Shown: positions 17,514 to 28,726, numbered from the stretch's first letter. The stretch is 43,298 nucleotides of DNA from Alcanivorax sp. 1008 (GCF_020667895.1 NZ_JAFMPS010000013.1:30688-73985), one strand, 5' to 3'. Numbers and translations: made by a program. The notes: generated by a model from the sequence alone, not told the origin.

Positions 17514-18830
17514 CTATTTTTTCTCGGGATAACGCTGCCAGTCGGCACCGAGGTTGCGTTGCTGCCAGTCGCGCAGCTTCTCAGCGATGCGAATTTCAAG
17601 GCCGCGGGATGCCGGTTGGTAGAATGCTGGCCGACCCATGCCTTCGGGAAAGTAATTCTCGCCAGCAACGTAGGCATCGGGAAAATCGTGGGCGTAGTGA
17701 TAGTCCGCCCCGTAACCTTCTGCCTTCATTAGCGTGGTTGGCGCATTGCGCAGGTGCAGTGGCACCTCGTCACTCGGATGAGAGGCGACAAATGCTCGGG
17801 CCTGCTTCCATGCCAGATAAACCGCATTGCTCTTCGGTGCCACAGAGAGATATACCAGTGCTTGAGCAATAGCCAGTTCACCCTCCGGTGAGCCAAGACG
17901 CTCCTGCACATCCCAGGCATTCAGGCATAGTTGCAGTGCGCGCGGGTCGGCGTTACCAATATCCTCACTGGCCATCCGTACTATACGGCGGGCCAGGTAT
18001 AGTGGGTCGCAGCCGCCATCTAGCATGCGTGCAAACCAATAAAGAGCGGCGTCCGCATCAGAGCCCCGTACAGATTTGTGCAAGGCGCTAATCTGATCGT
18101 AGAAATAGTCGCCTCCCTTATCAAAGCGCCGCAGGCTGTCGCGCAGCAGCTCATTGACCAGCTCCAGATCAATCACCTCTTCGGCCATATCCAAAGCAAT
18201 ATCCAGAAGATTAAGCAGGCGCCTGGCATCTCCATCGGCGTGATCAAGTAAGCGGTCTCTGCCGGCATCCTCCATGCTGATACCAGCGAACTCCGGCATC
18301 CCCAGCGCCCGCTCAAGCAGCTGCATCAAGTCTTCCCGATCGATGCTGCGCAAACGATACACCCGAGCCCGCGATAACAGCGCATTGTTAAGTTCGAAAG
18401 AGGGGTTTTCAGTGGTCGCACCAATAAAAATCAAAGTGCCATCTTCCACATGAGGTAAAAATGCATCTTGCTGGGCCTTGTTAAAGCGATGCACTTCGTC
18501 AACAAAAAGCACGGTACGCTGACCACGAGTCAGGCGCTCTTTTGCCTGCGCCACTGCCTCGCGTATTTCCTTGACCCCTGCGAGTACTGCAGAAAGAGTG
18601 ATAAATGCAGCATCAATGGATTGTGCAAGGATTAACGCCAGAGTAGTTTTACCAGTGCCGGGCGGCCCCCAAAGAATCATTGAGTGAAGCTGATGTTGCT
18701 CAACCACGCGACGAAGCGGCTTACCTGTTCCTACCAGATGAGACTGACCGACATAATCATCCAGTGACGTTGGACGCATGCGCGCTGCCAACGGCTGATG
18801 AGACATATCTGCAGCAAACAGGTCACTCAT
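17514..18830 (-). CDS. rarA: Replication-associated recombination protein A (AAA+ ATPase)
   Basis: A 438-residue clamp-loader-like AAA+ ATPase of the RarA/MgsA/WRNIP1 family, which acts at stalled replication forks. Walker A is GPPGTGKT (55-62), Walker B is VLFVDEVHRFNKAQQD (about 106-121), and sensor 1 lies in IGATTENPSFELNNALLSR. The C-terminal tetramerisation part includes ARRIVRMASEDIGNADPRAL and LRNAPTTLMK. Its ATG overlaps the lolA stop by four bases (ATGA), so the two are translationally coupled. The order ftsK-lolA-rarA is widely conserved in gammaproteobacteria. Confidence 0.96.
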   Translation of the reverse strand: MSDLFAADMSHQPLAARMRPTSLDDYVGQSHLVGTGKPLRRVVEQHQLHSMILWGPPGTGKTTLALILAQSIDAAFITLSAVLAGVKEIREAVAQAKERLTRGQRTVLFVDEVHRFNKAQQDAFLPHVEDGTLIFIGATTENPSFELNNALLSRARVYRLRSIDREDLMQLLERALGMPEFAGISMEDAGRDRLLDHADGDARRLLNLLDIALDMAEEVIDLELVNELLRDSLRRFDKGGDYFYDQISALHKSVRGSDADAALYWFARMLDGGCDPLYLARRIVRMASEDIGNADPRALQLCLNAWDVQERLGSPEGELAIAQALVYLSVAPKSNAVYLAWKQARAFVASHPSDEVPLHLRNAPTTLMKAEGYGADYHYAHDFPDAYVAGENYFPEGMGRPAFYQPASRGLEIRIAEKLRDWQQRNLGADWQRYPEKK

Positions 18831-19444
18831 TCGCTTTGCCGGATTACATCAACGCCGTCTGGTGCAGTGAATTCAAACACGCTGTTATCAAGCGTTTCAT
18901 TAATTCGGGTGCCTTGAAAGTCCAGCGAGGTCTGTTGTCCCAATGCATCCTCAAGACGCATGCTATGAGGCATCTTGCCAACAAAGGTGACCTCCAGCTC
19001 AACGAACATGGTGTCGTCATTACGGGGGGAAAGGCGGTACGTCACCATTTTCCCTTGGCGGGCGCCCTCCTCCACCAGGAATGCCTCGCTCACCTGACCT
19101 GGATCCCCACCAAATAGCAGCGCTGGAGTGCTTGCGGTATCCGGCGTTAGCGGCTTTTCCACCACTTGTTCCAGATCAACATCGTAGATCCACACGGTGC
19201 TGCCGTCCGACACTGCCAGTTGTTCAAACGGCTGAAGCGTGTGCCACAGAAAACGATTTCCTCTGGCCATCTGCATCTCACCACTGGCTTCCTGCAAGCG
19301 TGTGCCGCCTTGATCCAGAACCACTTGTTGAAAGCTGCCAGACAGTGTTTGCACCGCAGCAAGACGTTTGACCAGATCCTCAGTGGGGCCAGCAAATACC
19401 AACGCTGGAGCGACAACCAGCAGCAACCCTAACTGCAATTTCAT
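18827..19444 (-). CDS. lolA: Outer-membrane lipoprotein carrier protein
   Basis: A 205-residue periplasmic chaperone that carries lipoproteins from the LolCDE complex to LolB at the outer membrane. A signal peptide (residues 1-18, ending in LVFA) is followed by the LolA fold: LSGSFQQVVLDQGG, GNRFLWHTLQPFEQLAVSDG and VWIYDVDLEQVVEKPL are characteristic. Length matches E. coli LolA (about 203). It begins 9 bases after ftsK and overlaps rarA by 4 bases. Confidence 0.95.
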   Translation of the reverse strand: MKLQLGLLLVVAPALVFAGPTEDLVKRLAAVQTLSGSFQQVVLDQGGTRLQEASGEMQMARGNRFLWHTLQPFEQLAVSDGSTVWIYDVDLEQVVEKPLTPDTASTPALLFGGDPGQVSEAFLVEEGARQGKMVTYRLSPRNDDTMFVELEVTFVGKMPHSMRLEDALGQQTSLDFQGTRINETLDNSVFEFTAPDGVDVIRQSE

Positions 19445-19453
19445 GGAGAGTCC

Positions 19454-21763
19454 TCAGTCAGCGCTGCCAGGCGCCAACACTTCACGTTGACCATTATGTC
19501 CGGCTTCACTAACCACCCCGGCCATTTCCATGGCTTCTACCAAACGGGCGGCGCGGTTGTAGCCGATCTTGAACTTTCGTTGCACCGATGAGATCGACGC
19601 GCGGCGGGAGTGCAGTACAAAAGCTACCGCTTCGTCGTACAGGGCATCCTGCTCAGCGTCGTCGCCGCCAGCGCTGCCGTCGAAGCCTGGCATGCCTGTA
19701 TCGCCGCCACCCTCGAGTATTTCATCCAGATAGTCGGGCTCACCACGCTTACGCCAATCATCACAGACCCGATGCACTTCCTCATCTGAGACAAAAGCTC
19801 CGTGAACTCGTTCCGGAACACTGGTGCCCACCGGCAAATAAAGCATATCCCCGTGGCCGAGCAACTGCTCCGCGCCGCCTTGATCAAGCACCGTACGAGA
19901 ATCGATCTTAGAGGAGACCTGAAACGCCATGCGGGACGGCACGTTAGCCTTGATCAGACCCGTAATTACATCCACCGAAGGCCGCTGGGTGGCAAGAATC
20001 AGGTGGATGCCGGCAGCGCGAGCTTTCTGGGCAATACGGGCAATCAACTCTTCAACTTTCTTACCAACAATCATCATCATGTCGGCAAACTCATCCACCA
20101 CAATGACGATATACGGTAGCTTCTGAAGCAGCGGCGCCGGCTCTTCAAGATCCATCGGGTCTTTCGGCTTCCACAACGGATCACGGATTGACTCACCTTT
20201 TTTCTCGGCATCAATCAGCTTGCGGTTATAGCCGGCAATATTACGTACCCCCAAAGCGGCCATCAGCTTGTAACGCCGTTCCATTTCTGCCACGCCCCAG
20301 CGTAGAGCGGCAGCAGCATCTTTCATGTCAGTGACAACCGGGGTCAGCAGATGTGGGATGCCATCATAAACAGCAAGTTCCAGCATCTTCGGGTCAATCA
20401 TGATCAGGCGTACTTCTTCCGGGTTCGCCTTGAACAGAATTGACAGTAGCATTGCATTCAAACCGACCGACTTACCGGAGCCAGTGGTACCGGCAACCAG
20501 CAAATGGGGCATCTTGGCCAGATCAGCAACCATCGGATTGCCGCTGATATCCTTGCCCAGTGCCATGGTTAGCGGGGATGGTGATTCATCAAACGCCCGC
20601 GACGCCACCGCTTCGGTAAAGCGGATCATTTCTCGCTGCTCGTTGGGGATTTCAATGCCGACCGTGGTTTTACCTGGAATAACTTCGACTACCCGCACGC
20701 TGATTACCGCCAGAGAGCGGGCCAGATCCTTAGCCAAATTGCTAATACGGCTAACCTTGATTCCCGCAGCCGGCTGAATTTCAAAACGGGTAATAACCGG
20801 GCCTGGCTGCACCGCCACCACCTCTGCTTCGATATTGAAGTCCTTTAACTTCATTTCCAGCAGCCGCGACATCGCATCCAGCGCAGCATCAGAAAAGCCA
20901 CCACGGCCACCCTCTTCCACCGGGTCAAGCAACGCAAGCGGCGGCAGTGTTCCGGTGACTTGAGTGGTAAACAGGGGCTGCTGTTTTTCTTTCTGCACCC
21001 GGTCGCTTTTCTCTACCTTCTGTACCGGCTTGACGATGGCAGGTGGCTTGCGGGTTTCCGCTTTCTTTTTACCCGCCTCGACCACCATGCGTCGCTGCTC
21101 TTGCACCTGTCTGGCTTGACGCCGAGCTTTCAGCTGCTTGATCCATACCGGCACTTTACGAACCAGTGCCATAAACATTGCGGCGATAGTGCCCGCCAGG
21201 CGAATCCAGGACAGGTCGGTAAAGATGGTCATGCCGATCAGAAACAGGGTGGTCAACAACAAGGTGCCGCCCAGCATATTGAAGCCATCCAGGGCAGTGC
21301 CGCCGACTTCCTTGCCAAGAATGCCGCCGGCATCTTCTGGCAAAACACTGCCATTGCCAGCCAGGTGCATGTAGCAGAGCCCGGTACCGGCGACCATGGT
21401 CAGCACAAAGCCAACCAGCCGCACCGAGAACATGGGCCAAGAGCCTGCCATGCCCGCATGACGCTCGCGTAATACACGGACACCCCAGAAACCGACCAGC
21501 AGCGGAAACAAAAATGCCAGATAACCGAACAGGATAAACAGCACATCGGCAAAGTAAGCACCGGCACGACCGCCGGCATTCTGTACGGCAGCCGTGGACA
21601 CCATCTTAGACCAGCCCGGGTCGCTGGGCTCATAGCTGGCCAGCGCCAGTAACAGATATACAGACAGCGCCAGTAGCAAAATAACCATGCCTTCAAGCAG
21701 ACCGCGCTTCAGATGCAGGGACCAACCCTGCTCAGTCTGTTTTACTGTTTTGGAGTTACTCAA
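19454..21763 (-). CDS. ftsK: DNA translocase FtsK
   Basis: A 769-residue cell-division DNA pump that clears the chromosome terminus and activates XerCD at dif. There are four or five N-terminal TM segments (about 26-200), a short Lys/Gln-rich linker (about 205-275), the alpha/beta motor with Walker A GTTGSGKS (425-432) and Walker [13 protein letters not shown], and the C-terminal winged-helix gamma domain (about 700-769, [21 protein letters not shown]). The linker is far shorter than in E. coli, as in Pseudomonas. The only plausible start is TTG at 21763: no in-frame ATG or GTG lies between the upstream stop and TM1, and starting at Met26 would cut into TM1. lolA follows after 9 bases. Confidence 0.95.
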   Translation of the reverse strand: MSNSKTVKQTEQGWSLHLKRGLLEGMVILLLALSVYLLLALASYEPSDPGWSKMVSTAAVQNAGGRAGAYFADVLFILFGYLAFLFPLLVGFWGVRVLRERHAGMAGSWPMFSVRLVGFVLTMVAGTGLCYMHLAGNGSVLPEDAGGILGKEVGGTALDGFNMLGGTLLLTTLFLIGMTIFTDLSWIRLAGTIAAMFMALVRKVPVWIKQLKARRQARQVQEQRRMVVEAGKKKAETRKPPAIVKPVQKVEKSDRVQKEKQQPLFTTQVTGTLPPLALLDPVEEGGRGGFSDAALDAMSRLLEMKLKDFNIEAEVVAVQPGPVITRFEIQPAAGIKVSRISNLAKDLARSLAVISVRVVEVIPGKTTVGIEIPNEQREMIRFTEAVASRAFDESPSPLTMALGKDISGNPMVADLAKMPHLLVAGTTGSGKSVGLNAMLLSILFKANPEEVRLIMIDPKMLELAVYDGIPHLLTPVVTDMKDAAAALRWGVAEMERRYKLMAALGVRNIAGYNRKLIDAEKKGESIRDPLWKPKDPMDLEEPAPLLQKLPYIVIVVDEFADMMMIVGKKVEELIARIAQKARAAGIHLILATQRPSVDVITGLIKANVPSRMAFQVSSKIDSRTVLDQGGAEQLLGHGDMLYLPVGTSVPERVHGAFVSDEEVHRVCDDWRKRGEPDYLDEILEGGGDTGMPGFDGSAGGDDAEQDALYDEAVAFVLHSRRASISSVQRKFKIGYNRAARLVEAMEMAGVVSEAGHNGQREVLAPGSAD

Positions 21764-21794
21764 AGTTTGCTCACTAACCAGCTGAATTAAATAG

Positions 21795-22937
<1,143 letters not shown>

Positions 22938-22948
22938 CCGGTCGCTCT

Positions 22949-23692
22949 GTGACCTCTCTCACCTGGCTGGCCCCCGGAGATCCCTTTCCACCGACCAGTC
23001 AGGCGCTGGATGATCCTGATGGTCTGTTAGCCGCCGGTGGCGACCTGTCCACCGCCACTCTGTTGAATGCCTACGGTCAGGGAATATTTCCATGGTATTC
23101 ACCAGGGCAGCCAATTCTTTGGTGGAGTCCGAACCCCCGACTGGTGCTGTTTCCGCAACGGTTCCACCTGTCCCGCCGGATGCAGCGCACCCTGCGTCAG
23201 GGGCACTGGAAGTTCTCCCTGAACAGCGCCTTCGAGCAGGTAATAGATGCCTGTGCCGACACGCCAAGACACGGACGGTCAGGCACCTGGATTACCCCGG
23301 AAATGCGAGCCGCCTATTGCCAGCTGCATGCACTAGGTCACGCTCACTCCCTTGAAGTCTGGCACCGGCAACAGCTGGTGGGCGGCATTTACGGAGTGCG
23401 GGTTGGCCATGTGTTTTTTGGCGAATCCATGTTCAGTCATGCCCGTGACGCGTCAAAGGCCGCCATGGCAATGCTGTGCCAGCTTCACACGACGCTGTCA
23501 TTCGAGCTGCTTGACTGTCAGGTGGAAAGCGCGCATTTGTTGTCTCTGGGCGCAAGCAACCTGACACGGGAGAAATTTGAGCAGCAGCTCAGAATGCTCA
23601 CCACACGGTATTCCGAGGCTTGGCCGGTGATACCTCCCGGCGGTCTGAGCTTTTGTCAGGCTGCCTGTTTCGCTGAACCTGTTGGGGACTGA
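22949..23692 (+). CDS. aat: Leucyl/phenylalanyl-tRNA-protein transferase
   Basis: A 247-residue cytoplasmic enzyme that adds Leu or Phe from aminoacyl-tRNA to N-terminal Arg or Lys, creating N-degrons read by ClpS. Recognisable parts are LAAGGDLSTATLLNAYGQGI, FPWYSPGQPILWWSPNPR, RSGTWITPEMRAAY and GGIYGVRVGHVFFGESMFS. It starts at GTG 22949. It lies between trxB (11-base gap) and bpt (9-base gap), so trxB-aat-bpt form an operon. Confidence 0.96.
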   Translation: MTSLTWLAPGDPFPPTSQALDDPDGLLAAGGDLSTATLLNAYGQGIFPWYSPGQPILWWSPNPRLVLFPQRFHLSRRMQRTLRQGHWKFSLNSAFEQVIDACADTPRHGRSGTWITPEMRAAYCQLHALGHAHSLEVWHRQQLVGGIYGVRVGHVFFGESMFSHARDASKAAMAMLCQLHTTLSFELLDCQVESAHLLSLGASNLTREKFEQQLRMLTTRYSEAWPVIPPGGLSFCQAACFAEPVGD

Positions 23693-23701
23693 GAAAGAGC
23701 C

Positions 23702-24409
23702 ATGACTGACCTGTCCACGCTGCGTTTTTTTCGTACCCCGGCGCACCCGTGCAGCTATCTTGATGATCGCGAAGCGACCACCCTGTTTGTCGACCCATCG
23801 ACGCCGATGACCAGCGCTCTTTACAGCAGACTGTCACAGCGGGGTTTTCGACGCAGCGGAGAGTTTCTTTACCGGCCGCACTGCCAAGGCTGTAATGCCT
23901 GCATCCCCGTGCGCGTTCCAGTCAATCAGTTTCAGTGGCGCCGACGCCACCGGCGCCTGCTCGAACGCAACGCAGACCTCACAGTAGAAAGCCGCCCGGC
24001 TCGCTTTGATCGGGAGCTATACAGCCTCTACGCCCGCTATATCATTAGTCGCCATGGCGATGGCGACATGTACCCGCCGTCCGAAGAACAGTTCACCGGC
24101 TTTCTGATTAGCCAATGGAGTGACACGAGATTCTTTTGCTTCCGGGCTGAGGGCAAGTTGCTGGCTGTTGCGGTGGTGGACCGGCTGGAAGATGGCCTGT
24201 CAGCGGTATACACATTCTATGACCCGGACGAATCTTCCCGTGGTTTGGGTAATCTGGCGGTGCTTTGGGAGCTGGAGCGCTGTCGCCGCGAGGGCCTGCC
24301 TTACCTCTATCTTGGCTATCTGGTGGATGGCTGCAAGAAGATGGCCTATAAGGGCAACTTCCGGCCGCTGGAGCGACTACGCGACAATGTATGGCAGCCT
24401 TCTGACTAA
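23702..24409 (+). CDS. bpt: Aspartate/glutamate leucyltransferase (bacterial R-transferase homologue)
   Basis: A 235-residue enzyme that adds Leu to proteins with N-terminal Asp or Glu. It belongs to the ATE arginyl-transferase fold but acts with Leu-tRNA in bacteria. The cysteine cluster YRPHCQGCNACIPVRVPV, the MYPPSEEQFTGFL block and the GLGNLAVLWELE and YLYLGYLVDGCKKMAYKG C-terminal blocks are typical. Together with aat, clpS and clpA close by, it forms most of an N-degron pathway. It is probably cotranscribed with aat; infA begins about 100 bases later. Confidence 0.94.
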   Translation: MTDLSTLRFFRTPAHPCSYLDDREATTLFVDPSTPMTSALYSRLSQRGFRRSGEFLYRPHCQGCNACIPVRVPVNQFQWRRRHRRLLERNADLTVESRPARFDRELYSLYARYIISRHGDGDMYPPSEEQFTGFLISQWSDTRFFCFRAEGKLLAVAVVDRLEDGLSAVYTFYDPDESSRGLGNLAVLWELERCRREGLPYLYLGYLVDGCKKMAYKGNFRPLERLRDNVWQPSD

Positions 24410-24511
24410 CTCTGTTGTTGCCGGGTATCCTTTTGTTTTGCAGCTCCGCGCCATTTCGGGCAGAATTGCGCCTTCTTTTTGGCGGACCACCGCGTAAGGG
24501 CACATAACTGC

Positions 24512-24730
24512 ATGGCGAAAGAAGAGCAGATCGAACTGGAAGGCACGGTAATTGACACCCTGCCGAACACCATGTTCCGGGTAAAACTGGACAATGGCCA
24601 TGTGCTGATTGCACATATCTCAGGCAAGATGCGCAAACATTATATCCGCATCCTCACCGGCGACCGGGTCAAGGTTGAGATGTCTCCCTACGACCTCAGC
24701 AAGGGTCGCATCACTTTCCGGATGAAATAA
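24512..24730 (+). CDS. infA: Translation initiation factor IF-1
   Basis: A 72-residue single OB-fold protein that binds the 30S A site. [20 protein letters not shown], then [23 protein letters not shown] and [18 protein letters not shown] match IF-1 along its full length. The ATG at 24512 is chosen by family length; an upstream in-frame start at 24479 would add 11 unrelated residues. The ribosome site (AAGGG) is distant. It is followed by a strong bidirectional terminator. Confidence 0.97.
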   Translation: MAKEEQIELEGTVIDTLPNTMFRVKLDNGHVLIAHISGKMRKHYIRILTGDRVKVEMSPYDLSKGRITFRMK

Positions 24731-24768
24731 CCCCTCCAGCCCCCTGCTTCAAAAGGGCTGCCAGACAA

Positions 24769-24793
24769 AAAAGGGACCCAAAGGGTCCCTTTT
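24769..24793. terminator. Bidirectional intrinsic terminator between infA and clpA
   Basis: AAAAGGGACCC and GGGTCCCTTTT form a perfect 11-bp stem with a 3-base AAA loop. It has a T-run on the plus strand after infA and, from the A-run on the left, a T-run on the minus strand after clpA. It should end both convergent transcripts. Confidence 0.92.
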
Positions 24794-24828
24794 CCTGTTG
24801 GCGAACTGGGCAAGCATGCCCAGCTCCC

Positions 24829-27102
24829 TTACAGGGCCGGCTCTGCAGCTTGCTCAACCACGGTCAACACCAGCTTGTCGTCCTGCATGGTGACCCTCAC
24901 TCGTCCGCCATGCTCCGAGAGCTCACCGAACAGTAGCTTTTCCGCCAGAGGCTTCTTGACCTGATCTTGAATCAAGCGCGCCATGGGTCTGGCTCCCATG
25001 GCAACATCATAGCCATGCTCTGCAAGCCATGCCCGTGCAGAAGCGTCTACCTCCAGCACAACCCCACGCTCGTCCAGCTGCGCCTGAAGCTCCACCAGGA
25101 ACTTGTCCACCACGCTGAGGATGGTCTGTGGCGTGAGAGCGCTAAACTGAATAATCGCATCAAGCCGGTTACGGAATTCCGGCGTAAACATCTTCTTCAG
25201 TGCCTCCATACCATCGGTGCTGTGATCCTGTTTACTGAAACCAATGGAGCTGCGGCTGATTGCCTCGGCGCCCGCATTGGTGGTCATGATCAGAATTACA
25301 TTACGGAAGTCCGCCTTACGACCATTGTTGTCCGTCAAGGTGGCATGGTCCATCACCTGCAGCAGCAGGTTGAACACTTCCGGGTGGGCCTTCTCGATTT
25401 CATCAAGTAACAGCACGCAGTGAGGCGTCTTAGTGACTGCCTCGGTAAGCAAGCCACCTTGGTCGAAGCCCACATAGCCCGGAGGCGCACCAATCAAACG
25501 GCTGACTGTGTGACGTTCCATATATTCAGACATATCAAAGCGTATAAGCTCCACACCCAGTGCGCGGGCCAGCTGACGACTGACTTCAGTTTTGCCGACA
25601 CCAGTGGGGCCGGCAAACATGAACGAGCCCACCGGCTTGTTAGGTGTCTTGAGGCCTGCGCGGGATAGCTTGATAGCGGCCGCCATGGCCTCAATGGCAT
25701 CGTCCTGACCAAATACAGTCATCTTCAGGTCACGCTCCAGATTGCGCAGCAATTCTTTATCAGAAGCAGACACCGACTTTGGTGGAATACGCGCTATCTT
25801 CGCGACCATTTCTTCTACATCGGTAACATCAATCACAGTGCTACGCTGGTCTTCCGGGCGAAGGCGCTGCCAGGCACCTACTTCATCGATTACATCAATC
25901 GCCTTATCCGGCAGATGGCGATCATTGATATAACGTGCTGACAATTCGGCAGCAGACTTCAACGCACCGTCGGTGTACTCCACATGATGATGATCTTCAA
26001 AGCGCTTCTTCAATCCTCGCAAAATACCAATGGTTTCATCCACAGTAGGCTCGACCACGTCAATTTTCTGGAAGCGTCGAGCCAGCGCACGATCCTTCTC
26101 GAAAATGCCACGGTACTCCTGGAAAGTTGTTGAGCCCATGCATTTTATGTCGCCGGATGCTAATGCAGGCTTAAGGAGATTAGAGGCATCCATCACCCCA
26201 CCAGAGGCAGCACCGGCACCAATGATGGTATGAATTTCGTCTATGAAAAGAATGGCATTAGTCTGCTTTTTCAGATCACTGAGCAGCGCCTTGAAGCGCT
26301 TCTCAAAATCACCACGGTACTTTGTACCCGCCAGTAGTGCGCCAAGATCTAATGAGTAAACCACCGCATCCTGCAGTGGCTCAGCCACTTTACCTTCGAC
26401 AATCATCCAGGCCAGACCTTCGGCAATGGCAGTCTTGCCAACACCAGGCTCGCCGACCAGTAACGGATTGTTCTTGCGGCGGCGGCAAAGAATCTGCGCT
26501 GCTCGCTCAATTTCAAAGGCACGACCGATGAGCGGGTCTATTCGACCACTCGCTGCCTGGACGTTCAGGTTGACGGCATAGCTTTCTAGTGGGCTGCCAC
26601 TAGCCTCGTTTCCTTCCTCACCCATCTGCTCGCTGTCCGCAGAGGCCCCGTCTTCATCGCCGTCACTGATTTTTGAAATGCCGTGGGAAATGTAATTGAC
26701 CACATCGAGACGATGAACATTCTGGGTGGCGAGAAAGTAAACGGCCTGACTTTCCTGCTCACTAAAGATGGCCACCAGCACATTGGCACCGGTTACTTCA
26801 CGCTTTCCTGAAGACTGCACGTGGAATACGGCGCGCTGCAAAACACGCTGAAACCCCAATGTGGGCTGGGTATCTCTCTCCGGGTCTTCCTCTGGAATCA
26901 ACGGGGTTGTGTCGTCAATAAACTGCGAAACCGAGCTACGCAAGTCGTTGACGTCAGCGCCACAGGCAGTCAGCACTTCAACGGCGGAGTCGTTATCAAA
27001 CAGCGCGAGCAAAAGGTGCTCTACCGTCATGAACTCATGACGATGACTGCGGGCATAACGAAACGCCTCATTCAGAGTCATTTCCAGTTCTTTGCTCAGC
27101 AT
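24829..27102 (-). CDS. clpA: ATP-dependent Clp protease ATP-binding subunit ClpA
   Basis: A 757-residue Hsp100 unfoldase that feeds substrates to ClpP. The N-domain (1-140) binds ClpS. D1 has Walker A GEPGVGKT and Walker B ILFIDEIHT; D2 has GPTGVGKT and VLLLDEIEKAH. The ClpP-docking loop is SSIGFSK, an IGF variant of the usual IGL. There is no middle coiled-coil domain, which separates it from ClpB. An acidic, Ser/Gly-rich linker (about 145-168) joins the N-domain to D1. It follows clpS with a 57-base gap and probably shares its transcript. Confidence 0.97.
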   Translation of the reverse strand: MLSKELEMTLNEAFRYARSHRHEFMTVEHLLLALFDNDSAVEVLTACGADVNDLRSSVSQFIDDTTPLIPEEDPERDTQPTLGFQRVLQRAVFHVQSSGKREVTGANVLVAIFSEQESQAVYFLATQNVHRLDVVNYISHGISKISDGDEDGASADSEQMGEEGNEASGSPLESYAVNLNVQAASGRIDPLIGRAFEIERAAQILCRRRKNNPLLVGEPGVGKTAIAEGLAWMIVEGKVAEPLQDAVVYSLDLGALLAGTKYRGDFEKRFKALLSDLKKQTNAILFIDEIHTIIGAGAASGGVMDASNLLKPALASGDIKCMGSTTFQEYRGIFEKDRALARRFQKIDVVEPTVDETIGILRGLKKRFEDHHHVEYTDGALKSAAELSARYINDRHLPDKAIDVIDEVGAWQRLRPEDQRSTVIDVTDVEEMVAKIARIPPKSVSASDKELLRNLERDLKMTVFGQDDAIEAMAAAIKLSRAGLKTPNKPVGSFMFAGPTGVGKTEVSRQLARALGVELIRFDMSEYMERHTVSRLIGAPPGYVGFDQGGLLTEAVTKTPHCVLLLDEIEKAHPEVFNLLLQVMDHATLTDNNGRKADFRNVILIMTTNAGAEAISRSSIGFSKQDHSTDGMEALKKMFTPEFRNRLDAIIQFSALTPQTILSVVDKFLVELQAQLDERGVVLEVDASARAWLAEHGYDVAMGARPMARLIQDQVKKPLAEKLLFGELSEHGGRVRVTMQDDKLVLTVVEQAAEPAL

Positions 27103-27159
27103 GATGACACCTCTTGAACCTATGGGTTGGTTATCAGACCACCATGTCTGCCAATTCGT

Positions 27160-27540
27160 TCAGGCTACTTCTACCTGACACATTAACGGATGCTGGTGTT
27201 GACGAGCATAATCAATGACCTGCTCAGCACGCGTCTCCGCCACATCACGGGTATAGACACCACAAACTGCACGTCCCTCTGTATGAACCGTCAGCATGAT
27301 TCGCGTCGCCTGCTCGCGGTTCATGGTGAAGAACAACTCTAACACTTCGACAACGAACTCCATTGGCGTAAAGTCGTCATTCATCATCAGTACTTTGTAC
27401 ATCGCCGGTGGCTTGACTTTGGCCTGCTGCTCTTCAAGCACCAGCCCTCCATGCCGCTGTGGCTGGTCATGCCCTTCACCACTCAGTCTTGCCGGTGTAC
27501 TGCGTTGTGATTCTTTGATATCCAATACCATTATGCTCAT
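27160..27540 (-). CDS. clpS: ATP-dependent Clp protease adaptor ClpS
   Basis: A 126-residue adaptor that presents N-degron substrates (N-terminal Leu, Phe, Tyr or Trp) to ClpA. The core holds [20 protein letters not shown] and the pocket residues, then [20 protein letters not shown] and [20 protein letters not shown]. The N-terminal tail is about 20 residues longer than in E. coli ClpS (106); a second ATG three codons in would shorten it only slightly. It is divergent from cspD, as in many gammaproteobacteria. Confidence 0.95.
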   Translation of the reverse strand: MSIMVLDIKESQRSTPARLSGEGHDQPQRHGGLVLEEQQAKVKPPAMYKVLMMNDDFTPMEFVVEVLELFFTMNREQATRIMLTVHTEGRAVCGVYTRDVAETRAEQVIDYARQHQHPLMCQVEVA

Positions 27541-27633
27541 GCGTTCCTGTGTTCAGTTGTACTGCGCCACCAGCGCCAGCGCAATAACTGTGTGGCAGCG
27601 CACACCATACCCAATCGCCCATTCGTCGGGGAC

Positions 27634-27662
27634 TTGACACCCCGGCCCAGTGGTTAAAAGAT
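27634..27662 (+). promoter_or_regulatory. Possible cspD promoter
   Basis: A perfect -35 TTGACA (27634-27639) is followed after 17 bases by AAAGAT, a weak -10. If used, the transcript would start near 27669 and give cspD an untranslated leader of about 115 bases, as is common in cold-shock genes. The remainder of the 243-base clpS/cspD gap shows no other feature. Confidence 0.35.
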
Positions 27663-27783
27663 GTACGATAGTTAATCGTTCCACAATCAGTTTACACCAG
27701 TGCCGTGAGGTCTTGGTGACGTAGCGGAGCGACAGCCACAAAACAGACACAAAACAACAATCAGGGATGACAGGGGCGGCACG

Positions 27784-27990
27784 ATGGCAACCGGCAAGGT
27801 GAAGTGGTTTAACAATGCCAAGGGTTACGGTTTTATCCGGCCGGATCAAGGTGGAGATGACCTTTTTGTCCATCACTCGTACATCCTGATGGATGGCTAT
27901 CGCAGCCTGAAAGCAGGCCAGCCGGTGGAATATGAGCTACAGCCCGCTTCCAAGGGGTTTCATGCGGTAAACCTGAAGCCGGTGGACTGA
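27784..27990 (+). CDS. cspD: CspD-like cold-shock-domain protein
   Basis: A 68-residue single-stranded nucleic-acid-binding protein. RNP1 is KGYGFI and RNP2 is DLFVHH, after the N-terminal [14 protein letters not shown]. The position divergent from clpS and the [18 protein letters not shown] region fit CspD, the stationary-phase replication inhibitor, rather than CspA. The ATG at 27784 has AGGGG several bases upstream. Confidence 0.9.
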   Translation: MATGKVKWFNNAKGYGFIRPDQGGDDLFVHHSYILMDGYRSLKAGQPVEYELQPASKGFHAVNLKPVD

Positions 27991-28073
27991 TTCAGGGCTC
28001 GGCAGGTGGCATTCCTGACGACATAGATATACTTTGTCGGAAATTCTGTTCCATCGCCCACTTGGCAACCCTG

Positions 28074-28658
28074 ATGGCTAGGCTGCTACTGCTGAACAAG
28101 CCCTACCACGTGCTTTCCCAGTTTCGCGACAAAGACGGGCGGGGCACCCTTGCGGACCACATCAGCATTCCCGCGGTTTATCCCGCAGGCAGGCTTGATT
28201 ACGACTCGGAAGGTCTGCTTCTGCTTACCGATGATGGTGCGCTGCAGGCGCGAATTGCCGAGCCTCGCTTTAAACTTCCAAAGACCTATTTGGTGCAGGT
28301 AGAGGGTCAGGTCAGTGACACAGCGCTAGCCGCGCTGCGTAGTGGGGTTGAGCTCAAGGACGGCATGACTCTGCCAGCAAAAGCCAGAGCTATTGCGCCC
28401 CCTGCCCTTTGGCTGCGCGATCCGCCGGTGAGAGAGCGCAAGAGCGTACCGGATAGCTGGCTGGAGCTGACCATTACTGAGGGTCGCAACCGCCAGGTAC
28501 GGCGCATGACGGCCGCTGTGGGACTGCCTACACTGCGGCTGGTGCGCTGGCAAATTGGCGACTGGACGGTGCAAGGACTGGCACCTGGTCAGTGGCGAGA
28601 GGTTGTCGTCCATCTACCGGCCAAAGCCCCCGCCAGGGGGTCTCGCAGGCAGCGTTGA
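28074..28658 (+). CDS. rluE: 23S rRNA pseudouridine(2457) synthase
   Basis: A 194-residue pseudouridine synthase of the RsuA/RluB/E/F family without an S4 domain. The start [14 protein letters not shown], the catalytic block [17 protein letters not shown] (the Asp of GRLD is the catalytic residue), [13 protein letters not shown] and [20 protein letters not shown] align block by block with E. coli RluE. The ATG at 28074 was chosen over an earlier TTG at 28062. It stands 84 bases after cspD, where Pseudomonas has icd. Confidence 0.92.
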   Translation: MARLLLLNKPYHVLSQFRDKDGRGTLADHISIPAVYPAGRLDYDSEGLLLLTDDGALQARIAEPRFKLPKTYLVQVEGQVSDTALAALRSGVELKDGMTLPAKARAIAPPALWLRDPPVRERKSVPDSWLELTITEGRNRQVRRMTAAVGLPTLRLVRWQIGDWTVQGLAPGQWREVVVHLPAKAPARGSRRQR

Positions 28659-28726
28659 AGCATCCATCACTGTAATCGAGTGCTGTGCTGGTTTATCCTC
28701 TGCACCCCGACATTTTCCGGCCCGCA

